Made by a program: the position numbers and the translations under genes. This document shows, piece by piece, positions 6,498 to 13,666 of a DNA stretch of 48,063 nt. The notes under the pieces are model-generated. The model searched no databases, was not told the DNA's origin, and worked only from the letters and a program-made list of their open reading frames with translations. Source of the stretch: Palleniella muris (lineage in GTDB: Bacteria > Bacteroidota > Bacteroidia > Bacteroidales > Bacteroidaceae); assembly GCF_004792655.1 (NCBI RefSeq), contig NZ_SRZC01000027.1:1-48063 (forward strand). The letters run 5' to 3'. Each line of letters begins with the position of its first letter. The stretch's first letter is position 1.

Positions 6498-8849
6498 TTA
6501 TTTTACCACAAATTTCTTTCCATTCTTTATATATATGCCACGGTGCAGCATTGCATCGCCATTGACCTTCTGACCATTGATGTTGTAGACTGCAGCGTCC
6601 GTAGAGACATCCTCGCCGTCAATGCTGTCAATCGCCGTGACATTGCCCATATCGTCCACAAGAGAGAATGTCATCTTCGTAGGCAGAGGCTTCCCGTCAT
6701 CGGCGGAAGTGAACCAACAACGGTAACCACGCATCCAGTGGGTGTCTTTTGTAAGGTGGTACATGTCGCCATTGTTGAAGATGTAGTCACCCGCCTTCAG
6801 CAACTGCTTGCTGGCAAAGCTGCCTTTGAACACTATCGGGGTCTTGATAATCTCTTCCGGGACATTACCATCATTAGCTACACCAACAGAGACTATACCG
6901 GTATAATCCTTGTACCCATCACCGGTATTATAGTCCACACCACCGGAAGTCACCACAAAGATTGTACCCGTGAAAGTCTCGGAAGGCGTGTGTTTGGGAT
7001 CATCTGCTGCCACAGCATGGTTGTTTCCGTTGATGAGCGCATCTCCGGAAGTGTACATATTCAGCTTCTTGTCGATTTCTTTTCCCGAAATGTTTATGAT
7101 GTAAGGCACATTCTTTTTCAGTCCGTTTAGATGCGGATTGGCATCCTTGAACCTGATGACAACATTTCCGTTCCCATCAGTCTTGCCGGCAATCTTTTCT
7201 ATCTCCGAGAGCTTCGCATCCGCACCGAAAGCCTGGGCAAACTGTTCTGCAGTCAAATCAACAGGCATAATCAGTGAGTTCCACTTGTCAGCGACAAACT
7301 TGCGCTGGAAATAAAGATTAGCCTTGCTATATTGTTTTCCATCTTTATCCAAGTCGTAATTCTCATCAAGCACAAGCTCCGGTGTCACATCACATGGATA
7401 TGGATGCGGGTCGATAATATCAGGAATACCGTCATTATTGGAATCATCCCTTATGACAAGACCGTATATCTTTTGGTTTTCGAGCACAGACGCACCGGAG
7501 CCGAATTTCAGGACAATCTGATTGAATGGCACGTTCGGAGTGAACGACATATAGTTGTGGTTCTCCTTTATCTTAAGCACATTGGCACCAAGAACATGCC
7601 ATGAGTTTATCTCCTCCTGGAGAACGCCGTCCAAATATGTCTCCGCCTTTATCACATCAGTGACATTAGCACCGAGAAGTCTTGCAATGTCAAGCTCGCC
7701 CATGACAACAGTAAGCTGCTGGCGCGGACTGGCAGTCCTGCCCACATTCACGGCAAGCAACTGTGCGCCTGCCACATTCACACCTGTTGGCAATTCAACG
7801 CATGTATTAAGGTCGTCATCAATGAGGGCTGACCATCCGAGAGTTCCGCTGCTTATAGAAACAAGTTTGAACTCTCCGCTCTGACTCCAATCATAACTTG
7901 CACCTGTTGAAGTGGTGGACACAACGGTAGAGCCATAATATGGGTCTTGTGACTGAGAATACTCTGTTGACTCTACGAAGACATGATATATCTTTAGTGC
8001 AGACAAGCGCGCAGACAACACACCGGAACTGAACAGCACAACCTCGTCAAAATTGATGTCTGGTTGGTCCACCTCTATCGTTATACGATATTTCTGCTCA
8101 TTGTCTGTACCAATGAGCGAGGCATCGACAGCATTCTCCTGCTTGACAACAGCCCGGTGTACTTCAACGCCATCATTGAGCAGCATTATGTTCATAAACT
8201 TCAAGGCATCGGCATCCAACACATTAACGCCCGAAGAGACAACGAAGCCGACACGGAACTTTCCATTAAAGCCGTCCGCAAGGTTCCTGTTTTGATTGGT
8301 TGTTCTCACACCGATTATTCCCGCATTTGCAGCAAGATCCACTCCTGCACCCAAAGTAGCATAGTCTGACAGCTTTGCTGTAAGTATCCTGTCCGGATTA
8401 TCAGTAGTGGAAGGACCCAATATGATGCCGCCACCCATCTTGTCTGAAAGCTTGTAGTCCGGCATGGCGTCTGTATTGACGAGATAAATCTCACCATTCT
8501 CCTGTGGATTAGGATTGTATGGTTTTGCCGTACCGAAATTGACGGTTGTCTCCTCATGGCAACCATCTTCAGCAGTAGCACGGAAGACATACTGCCTATG
8601 GATAGTGAACCCTGTGACCTCAACAACACCGTCATTATCAGCCACATTGCTAATGGTTAGTTGATTCTTAGCCTCATCACTTGGAGCAGACACACACTCC
8701 CATGTCACAGGCATGCTCGCACGCAAAACAACATTGTCGTCACACTCGCTTGCCTCCACATCCAAAGTAGCGTTGATTGGACAATGATGTTTGTCAGAAA
8801 CATCAGGTGCTATACGGGCGAAAGCATAATGCAGACCCATATCAGGCAC
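6498..8849 (-). CDS. Large secreted protein, C-terminal fragment with T9SS-like tail
   Basis: This open frame holds the C-terminal ~780 residues of a repetitive beta-rich secreted protein. It contains a calcium-loop-like DDSNNDGIPDIIDPHP and ends VYNINGQKVNGD...GIYIKNGKKFVVK, the tail used by many Prevotella-type surface proteins and similar to type IX secretion sorting domains. The reading frame stays open upstream of the listed ATG (…GKGLKSSVIAPFDC, LSYKIGGIQVPDMG) to about 8950. There it abuts the N-terminal fragment in another frame. The listed start is therefore not genuine; the gene is one unit from 9990 to 6498 broken by frameshifts. A small peptide gene follows. Confidence 0.7.
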   Translation of the reverse strand: MPDMGLHYAFARIAPDVSDKHHCPINATLDVEASECDDNVVLRASMPVTWECVSAPSDEAKNQLTISNVADNDGVVEVTGFTIHRQYVFRATAEDGCHEETTVNFGTAKPYNPNPQENGEIYLVNTDAMPDYKLSDKMGGGIILGPSTTDNPDRILTAKLSDYATLGAGVDLAANAGIIGVRTTNQNRNLADGFNGKFRVGFVVSSGVNVLDADALKFMNIMLLNDGVEVHRAVVKQENAVDASLIGTDNEQKYRITIEVDQPDINFDEVVLFSSGVLSARLSALKIYHVFVESTEYSQSQDPYYGSTVVSTTSTGASYDWSQSGEFKLVSISSGTLGWSALIDDDLNTCVELPTGVNVAGAQLLAVNVGRTASPRQQLTVVMGELDIARLLGANVTDVIKAETYLDGVLQEEINSWHVLGANVLKIKENHNYMSFTPNVPFNQIVLKFGSGASVLENQKIYGLVIRDDSNNDGIPDIIDPHPYPCDVTPELVLDENYDLDKDGKQYSKANLYFQRKFVADKWNSLIMPVDLTAEQFAQAFGADAKLSEIEKIAGKTDGNGNVVIRFKDANPHLNGLKKNVPYIINISGKEIDKKLNMYTSGDALINGNNHAVAADDPKHTPSETFTGTIFVVTSGGVDYNTGDGYKDYTGIVSVGVANDGNVPEEIIKTPIVFKGSFASKQLLKAGDYIFNNGDMYHLTKDTHWMRGYRCWFTSADDGKPLPTKMTFSLVDDMGNVTAIDSIDGEDVSTDAAVYNINGQKVNGDAMLHRGIYIKNGKKFVVK

Positions 8850-8899
8850 TTGTATACCGCCAATTTTATAAGATAAACTTGAACAATCAAACGGTGCTA

Positions 8900-9967
8900 T
8901 TACAGATGATTTGAGTCCCTTGCCAACAGATAGCAGGCTAAGGCTAAGGTATCCGTAGAGACTTTCAATGTCACAGGATCTTTTGTATAATCTTTAGGAT
9001 AAAGCACAAATGAAACAGATGTACCAAGCTCCAAACCAACGACCTTCACCTGGTCGTAAACGAAACCAACTTCAGTGCCGTCAGGAATGAAGCACTCCCC
9101 ATTATCTGATTTAACAGAGACATTATACTCATTACCTGACAACGGAACAACCTTACTGCCATTTGCCAATACCAAATCCGGTTTATTAGTAGTAGCCCCC
9201 AACGGTGTAATTACAGTTCCTTTAGCCACCCATTTTTCCGGGTTTGTCTCAATGTTGCAGTTATTCTTGAGATAAGTTGCATAATCCTTCAAGTTGTTTG
9301 CAGAATCATCGTTGACAAGGTTAAATTCATTAGTCTGTCCGACATACGCATACTGCACATTGAATTTCTGATAAAGGATATTTGCACCTACTCCTCCGAC
9401 AACTACAAAGAAACCGATTTCATCAAATTCCTCATCTGCCGGAGACATTGCATAGAAATCTGTGAAAGTATTGTTCACCACATTTTCACTAACACCCAAA
9501 CTCAATGTTGTAAAAGAAGATACACCTTTCGTGGCTTTCACAGGCTCTCCTACTTTTTCGCCCTCGCAATAAAACTGGATGTAATAACCATCTGCCGCTG
9601 CCAAATCCAATCCTATGGCTGCAGTGGCATCTGACACACGAAAGCCTGCATAAGTATTTTTGTAATGATGACTAACGTCTCTGACAGACAGGACAGGGTT
9701 TGCACCAATTGATGCAGTAACCGCACTTTCAAAAGACATGCAGTTCTCCAAATCAGTATCACAAAGAGCTCCGACATCCTTAATGCCACTTATGACATCA
9801 ACCTTACCGCCATAGATTTTGTTCAGCATACAATCTTTGCCTACCAATGTCCTGCGGTTGGCAGGCGTCAGGACTTCCTTTGCCGTGCGGCAGGCACAGA
9901 CTCTTTGGGGACATTTTCTTGTCCCCATGCAGTTCCCCATGCCATTAAAATGGCAAGAAACATGCAA
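8900..9967 (-). CDS. Large secreted protein, N-terminal fragment (frameshifted)
   Basis: This frame encodes the ~330 residues in front of the 6498-8849 fragment. It includes ALCDTDLENCMSFESAV and a beta-rich region of the same style. The frame runs out at 8900 (…ARDSNHL), but a one-base shift near 8940-8960, at the tandem CCTTAG CCTTAG, would join it to the downstream frame. At the other end the true start is probably ATG at 9990, which opens a good signal peptide (MNFKFAKICMFLAILMAWGT, then AWGQENVPKES). That frame stops after about 40 residues and needs a second shift near 9885-9905. The gene is thus a pseudogene, a phase-OFF gene, or affected by sequence errors. Confidence 0.6.
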   Translation of the reverse strand: MHVSCHFNGMGNCMGTRKCPQRVCACRTAKEVLTPANRRTLVGKDCMLNKIYGGKVDVISGIKDVGALCDTDLENCMSFESAVTASIGANPVLSVRDVSHHYKNTYAGFRVSDATAAIGLDLAAADGYYIQFYCEGEKVGEPVKATKGVSSFTTLSLGVSENVVNNTFTDFYAMSPADEEFDEIGFFVVVGGVGANILYQKFNVQYAYVGQTNEFNLVNDDSANNLKDYATYLKNNCNIETNPEKWVAKGTVITPLGATTNKPDLVLANGSKVVPLSGNEYNVSVKSDNGECFIPDGTEVGFVYDQVKVVGLELGTSVSFVLYPKDYTKDPVTLKVSTDTLALACYLLARDSNHL

Positions 9968-10101
9968 ATCTTCGCAAACTTAAAATTCATACTCGCTTAA
10001 ACTTAATTATTCTTTTTGTATCCTACCGTAATCCGATTAATATCCTATCCCTTAAATTCCCATACATTATAATAAAAACAAATGCAAAATTAAAATTCAT
10101 G

Positions 10102-10109
10102 CAAAGGTA
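10102..10109 (-). promoter_or_regulatory. -7 element (TACCTTTG) of the secreted-protein gene
   Basis: Read on the minus strand, TACCTTTG lies about 112 bases upstream of the ATG at 9990. A G9 tract (10133-10141) lies 23 bases further upstream, at the outer edge of the -33 region. The -33 element itself is weak, so tract length might influence promoter strength. Confidence 0.45.
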
Positions 10110-10132
10110 GCAATTTTACAACTGCTTAACTA

Positions 10133-10141
10133 CCCCCCCCC
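10133..10141. repeat. Poly-C tract of nine (poly-G on the minus strand)
   Basis: Nine consecutive C bases, flanked by TA and GG. The tract lies upstream of the frameshifted secreted-protein gene, next to its promoter. It belongs to the set of 7-9-base G/C tracts seen across the window. Confidence 0.8.
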
Positions 10142-10263
10142 GGTTTATTAATACAGTTTAACGGAGAATGATACAGTTTACATATATATTAACACTGCAT
10201 GTGCATATTACTGATTCTATAAAAAATCGGGCAGACACAAGTAGTGAATAGTCCATACATAAC

Positions 10264-10448
10264 GTGTGGCAGCGCCACACTCCTTTATGATTCATCTTCG
10301 CACAAGTGTATGAAAGTGGATTGTTGAGGTTCGTGCCATCTGTCTTAGCTGTAAAGGAATGTGGTTCCACCACACAGTATAAGAGAGTTTCTTTACTGTC
10401 TGCAGGGCTGAAGCCCGCAGTTACCGTAAGGGTTGTGGCTCCGCCACA
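10264..10448. repeat. Cluster of short palindromes in the recA downstream spacer
   Basis: The spacer between recA and the secreted-protein gene (9991-10758) has no gene. It holds GTGTGGC-agc-GCCACAC (10264-10280), GTGGT-tcc-ACCAC (10361-10373), a GGGCTgaAGCCC palindrome near 10405 and TGTGGC-tcc-GCCACA (10434-10448). The last 15-mer recurs exactly at 46138-46152. These look like REP-type intergenic palindromes. Confidence 0.6.
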
Positions 10449-10676
10449 TTTTGCATGGAAATGTTGACAATAAGACAATGAGTGTTTTCGCAAATCAATT
10501 TTGTTTGATTATACGTTTTCCGGTCGTCAAATGGTTCAAAGAAAGTGGTGATTAAGTAAGACGTTGTCTATGCCGGATGCGGGGCTTGTCTTGTGTGTTG
10601 GCTGCCATTGCATACTTGGCTGATTGTTATTGCTGCTTCAGCCTACTATAGCAAAACAAGATAACTGCAAATGAAA

Positions 10677-10715
10677 AATGTAGGCAAATGCTAATGATTT
10701 GCATTTGCCTACATT
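10677..10715 (-). terminator. Intrinsic terminator of recA
   Basis: AATGTAGGCAAATGC (10677-10691) and its exact reverse complement (10701-10715) form a 15-bp stem with a 9-base loop. On the minus strand the stem is followed by TTTTTC. It lies 43 bases after the recA stop codon. Confidence 0.75.
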
Positions 10716-10758
10716 AATGTATTGTATTGTCTCAATAGGAATGGGCTATGTTAACTTC

Positions 10759-11781
10759 TTATTCAGAAAGTGCAGCCCGCACTTTTGCCTCGATTTCCTC
10801 GCAAAGTTCAGGATTGTCGAGAAGGAGCTGCTTCACAGCATCGCGTCCTTGCGCAAGTCTTGTCTCCTCATAGCTGAACCACGAGCCGGACTTCTTGATG
10901 ATGTTCTTGTCGACAGCGATGTCAAGAATCTCGCCAATCTTGGAGATTCCCTGTCCGAAAAGTATCTCGAACTCAGCCTTGCGGAAAGGAGGAGCCACCT
11001 TGTTCTTGACGACCTTTACCTTTGTGAGCTTGCCGAGCACCTCGTCGCCGTCCTTGATTGCCGTGGAGGGACGGATGTCAAGGCGTACGCTGGCATAGAA
11101 TTTCAGCGCGTTACCGCCGGTGGTTGTCTCAGGGTTGCCGAACATCACGCCGATTTTCTCACGCAACTGGTTGATGAAGATGCAGGTTGTGTTTGTCTTT
11201 GAGATTGTGGAAGTCAGCTTGCGGAGAGCCTGTGACATCAGTCGTGCCTGCAAGCCCACCTTGTTGTCGCCCATGTCGCCCTCTATTTCCGCTTTCGGGG
11301 TCAGTGCCGCCACAGAGTCGATGACCACGATGTCCACGGCAGCGGAGGAGATGAGCTGGTCGGCTATCTGCAAGGCCTGCTCGCCGTTGTCAGGCTGGGA
11401 GATGAGCAGATTGTCCACATCGACACCAAGGTTGGCGGCATAGAAGCGGTCAAAGGCATGCTCCGCATCGATGATTGCCGCCATGCCACCCTGCTTCTGC
11501 GCTTCCGCAATGGCATGGATGGCAAGTGTTGTCTTACCGGACGACTCCGGTCCGTAAATCTCTATGATGCGCCCCTTTGGATAGCCGCCTACGCCGAGGG
11601 CGATGTCAAGGCTCAACGAACCGGTCGGGATGACATCCACCTTCTCGACCTGCTGCTCCCCGAGCTTCATGATAGAGCCTTTTCCGAAATCTTTTTCTAT
11701 CTTAGCCATGGCGGCTTTCAACGCCTGTAACTTTGCTGCCTTAGGGTCGTTAGCCAACTCTTCTGTTTCTTTCTTTGCCAT
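10759..11781 (-). CDS. recA: RecA recombinase
   Basis: The protein has the full RecA core: Walker [10 protein letters not shown], Walker B region [16 protein letters not shown], the L2/ATP-coupling segment with [32 protein letters not shown], and the usual C-terminal domain. RecA binds single-stranded DNA, catalyses strand exchange and drives SOS-type self-cleavage of repressors. The start is placed at ATG 11781 ([12 protein letters not shown]). The frame can be opened to a TTG at 11823, but that codon lies inside the promoter -7 element, so it cannot be the start. The gene is monocistronic with its own promoter and terminator. Confidence 0.97.
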   Translation of the reverse strand: MAKKETEELANDPKAAKLQALKAAMAKIEKDFGKGSIMKLGEQQVEKVDVIPTGSLSLDIALGVGGYPKGRIIEIYGPESSGKTTLAIHAIAEAQKQGGMAAIIDAEHAFDRFYAANLGVDVDNLLISQPDNGEQALQIADQLISSAAVDIVVIDSVAALTPKAEIEGDMGDNKVGLQARLMSQALRKLTSTISKTNTTCIFINQLREKIGVMFGNPETTTGGNALKFYASVRLDIRPSTAIKDGDEVLGKLTKVKVVKNKVAPPFRKAEFEILFGQGISKIGEILDIAVDKNIIKKSGSWFSYEETRLAQGRDAVKQLLLDNPELCEEIEAKVRAALSE

Positions 11782-11820
11782 ATTTGTTGTGTGATGTTTT
11801 GGTTTTTCTTTCTTCTTTTG

Positions 11821-11850
11821 CAAAGTTACGAAAATTAATGCTTATTCCAA
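11821..11850 (-). promoter_or_regulatory. recA promoter
   Basis: On the minus strand TTG (11850-11848) is followed by 19 bases and TAACTTTG (11828-11821), an exact Bacteroidetes promoter arrangement. The recA ATG is 40 bases downstream. No SOS-box-like palindrome is obvious next to it. Confidence 0.75.
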
Positions 11851-11908
11851 ATCTTATGACAGAAAATTGTGTTAAAATGCAATAAGTTTGCCTTTTTAGT
11901 GCCGATTA

Positions 11909-11940
11909 TTTGGTGGGCTCATGAAAAATGTGTATTTTTG
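11909..11940 (+). promoter_or_regulatory. Promoter at the head of the polysaccharide locus
   Basis: TTTG at 11909-11912 and TATTTTTG at 11933-11940 (20-base spacing) match the Bacteroidetes promoter. The start codon of the WecG/TagA gene lies 33 bases downstream. It probably drives the transferase, the Wza-like and the Wzc-like genes as one transcript. Confidence 0.65.
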
Positions 11941-11973
11941 CAGATGTATTTATTTGTGACTGCACGTTAAAAA

Positions 11974-12753
11974 ATGAAATTAAGAGAACTTAATCTTGTT
12001 AGCCGCAGGTCTGATTTGAGAGAGATTCCCTCAGGAAAGATACTGATTAATACCATAAACGCATATTCCTATGTCTGCGCACAGAAAGATGAAGAGTTTG
12101 CAGAGGCGCTTATGGGTGGCGATTATTTGGTGCCGGACGGTGTCAGCATAGTAATGGCGACATGCTTTGTCGGCAATCCTAATCCTCCTCAGCAGCGCGT
12201 GCCGGGGTGGGATGTGTTCATGTATGAGATGGAGAAGCTGCACTCTTCCGCAAAAGAAAATGAAGGGAAGCGCAAGACAGTGATGTTCATGGGCTCCTCG
12301 GAACATGTCCTTTCCGCTATCCGCGAAAGGGTGGCAAGAGAATATCCCGGGCTTGACGTCATCACTTACAGCCCGCCGTTCAGGGAAGAGTTCTCGGAAG
12401 AGGACAGCGCACGCATGGTCGCGGCTGTCAACAATGCCAATCCTGACTTGCTCCTGATAGGAATGACGGCACCGAAACAAGAGAAATGGGTAAGCAGGCA
12501 TTGGAGGATGCTGGACATAAACTGCAATGTCTGCACCATTGGAGCCGTCTTTGATTTCTATGCAGGCACAAGCAAGCGTGCTCCACTGGTGATGCAGAAG
12601 TTCGGCTTGGAATGGCTGCACCGCCTTTGTTCCGACCCGCGCAGGATGTGGCGCCGCTATATAATAGGCAACACAAGGTTTGTCATGGCAATGCTCCGTG
12701 AGAGGCTGCTTCCGGGAAATCGGGAAAAGACAATTCCCACCCCCCCCCTATAG
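11974..12753 (+). CDS. WecG/TagA/CpsF-family glycosyltransferase
   Basis: The protein has the hallmark motifs of the GT26 family: INTINAYSYV near residue 28, LVPDGVSIV with D55, and LLIGMTAPKQEKWVSRH near residue 165. Members add the second sugar (for example N-acetylmannosaminuronate or N-acetylmannosamine) to a lipid-linked first sugar at the inner membrane face. The gene starts the export part of the locus, 86 bases before the Wza-like gene. Its last codons lie in a C9 tract (IPTPPL). One base less would extend the protein by more than 70 residues across the start of the next gene, and one more would give a ~20-residue extension. The C-terminus may thus be variable. Confidence 0.88.
   Translation: MKLRELNLVSRRSDLREIPSGKILINTINAYSYVCAQKDEEFAEALMGGDYLVPDGVSIVMATCFVGNPNPPQQRVPGWDVFMYEMEKLHSSAKENEGKRKTVMFMGSSEHVLSAIRERVAREYPGLDVITYSPPFREEFSEEDSARMVAAVNNANPDLLLIGMTAPKQEKWVSRHWRMLDINCNVCTIGAVFDFYAGTSKRAPLVMQKFGLEWLHRLCSDPRRMWRRYIIGNTRFVMAMLRERLLPGNREKTIPTPPL
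12740..12748. repeat. Poly-C tract of nine at the 3' end of the WecG/TagA gene
   Basis: Nine C bases encode part of the final PTPPL. With nine, the ORF stops at 12753. With eight, translation would run to 12970, passing through the start of the Wza-like gene at 12840. With ten, it would stop near 12811. Slippage could therefore change both the C-terminus and coupling to the next gene. Confidence 0.75.
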
Positions 12754-12839
12754 ATGGTTCAGGCAAAAGCGATTGCAGCGTTGTTGCTGGAAGGAAGGGT
12801 GCGCGAAATTAATCAAGAATATACATATTAATAAGAACA

Positions 12840-13625
12840 ATGAACAATATAGTAAAGGCATTTGCCATTATTCTCGTTGCTGTCGGCATGTGGTCATGCT
12901 CCACGCCAAAGGACATAGCATATTTTCAGGACAAGAGACCGGGTACCTCAGAAGCTGTGGCAGCTTATAAGTCCATCCCTTTCAAGTTGCGTCCCGGTGA
13001 CCGCGTCAGCATATATGTCAAGTCGCGCAATGAGGATTTGACCAAGCAGTTCAACATCAATGACAACAGTATGCAGGGTTCACAGAATGGGAACAAATAT
13101 GGATACCTTATCGACAGTAATGGCAAGGTCGATTTCCCTGTGCTCGGCAAAATACAGGCGGCAGGAATGAACCGCCAGGAACTGACCGACTCCCTTACAA
13201 AGGTGCTCCGCACCACAAAACTGGTGGATGATGCCATTGTCAAGGTGGAGTATACGGGACTTTATGTGACAGTCCTCGGACAAGGCGGCGGCAGGCGTGT
13301 CAACATAGAGAGGGACAACATGACATTCTTCGAACTTCTCGGTGAAGTGGGGGATTTGGACATCGATGCCCTTCGCAAGAACATCCTTGTCATCCGTGAG
13401 GAGGACGGTGTGCGCAGCCAGTACGAACTGGACATGACAATGATGAAGAACGTCTATGACTCTCCTGCATACTATGTCCATCAGAATGACATCGTCTATA
13501 TAGAGCCGAACGACAAAACAAAGAGAAACTCTACCGTCAATGGCAACCTGTTCCAAAGCTGGGGCTTTTGGACCGGAGCTTTCAGCCTTGTACTGACGAT
13601 ATTGTCCATCTCCGGAGTGCTTTGA
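12840..13625 (+). CDS. Wza-like polysaccharide export lipoprotein
   Basis: A lipoprotein signal peptide ends in MWSC with the acylated cysteine at residue 20. The next region (FKLRPGDRVSIYVKSRNEDL, LIDSNGKVDFPVLGKIQAAG) is a Poly_export domain, followed by an SLBB-type segment (TVLGQGGGRRVNIERDNMTF) and a C-terminal hydrophobic stretch (FWTGAFSLVLTILSISGVL). Proteins of this family form the outer-membrane or periplasm-spanning export channel for capsule or exopolysaccharide. It stands directly before the Wzc-like kinase, its usual partner. Confidence 0.88.
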   Translation: MNNIVKAFAIILVAVGMWSCSTPKDIAYFQDKRPGTSEAVAAYKSIPFKLRPGDRVSIYVKSRNEDLTKQFNINDNSMQGSQNGNKYGYLIDSNGKVDFPVLGKIQAAGMNRQELTDSLTKVLRTTKLVDDAIVKVEYTGLYVTVLGQGGGRRVNIERDNMTFFELLGEVGDLDIDALRKNILVIREEDGVRSQYELDMTMMKNVYDSPAYYVHQNDIVYIEPNDKTKRNSTVNGNLFQSWGFWTGAFSLVLTILSISGVL

Positions 13626-13666
13626 TGCATGATTTTTACAGAACCTACCTTTAGTGAAAATAAAAT

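Noticed and set aside
10158..10493. Minus-strand 111-residue ORF in the recA downstream spacer
   Set aside because: It is made of the palindromic repeats in this spacer and has no domain or promoter.
10699..11202. Plus-strand 167-residue ORF opposite recA
   Set aside because: It is a shadow of the recA coding sequence on the other strand with no independent evidence.
11782..11823. Longer RecA starting at TTG 11823
   Set aside because: The TTG is part of the promoter -7 element TAACTTTG, so the transcript starts after it; MAKKE at 11781 is the normal RecA start.
12680..12970. 96-residue ORF overlapping the WecG/TagA and Wza-like genes
   Set aside because: It is the alternate frame that would be reached with eight C in the tract; it has no own start signal and its sequence looks non-protein-like.
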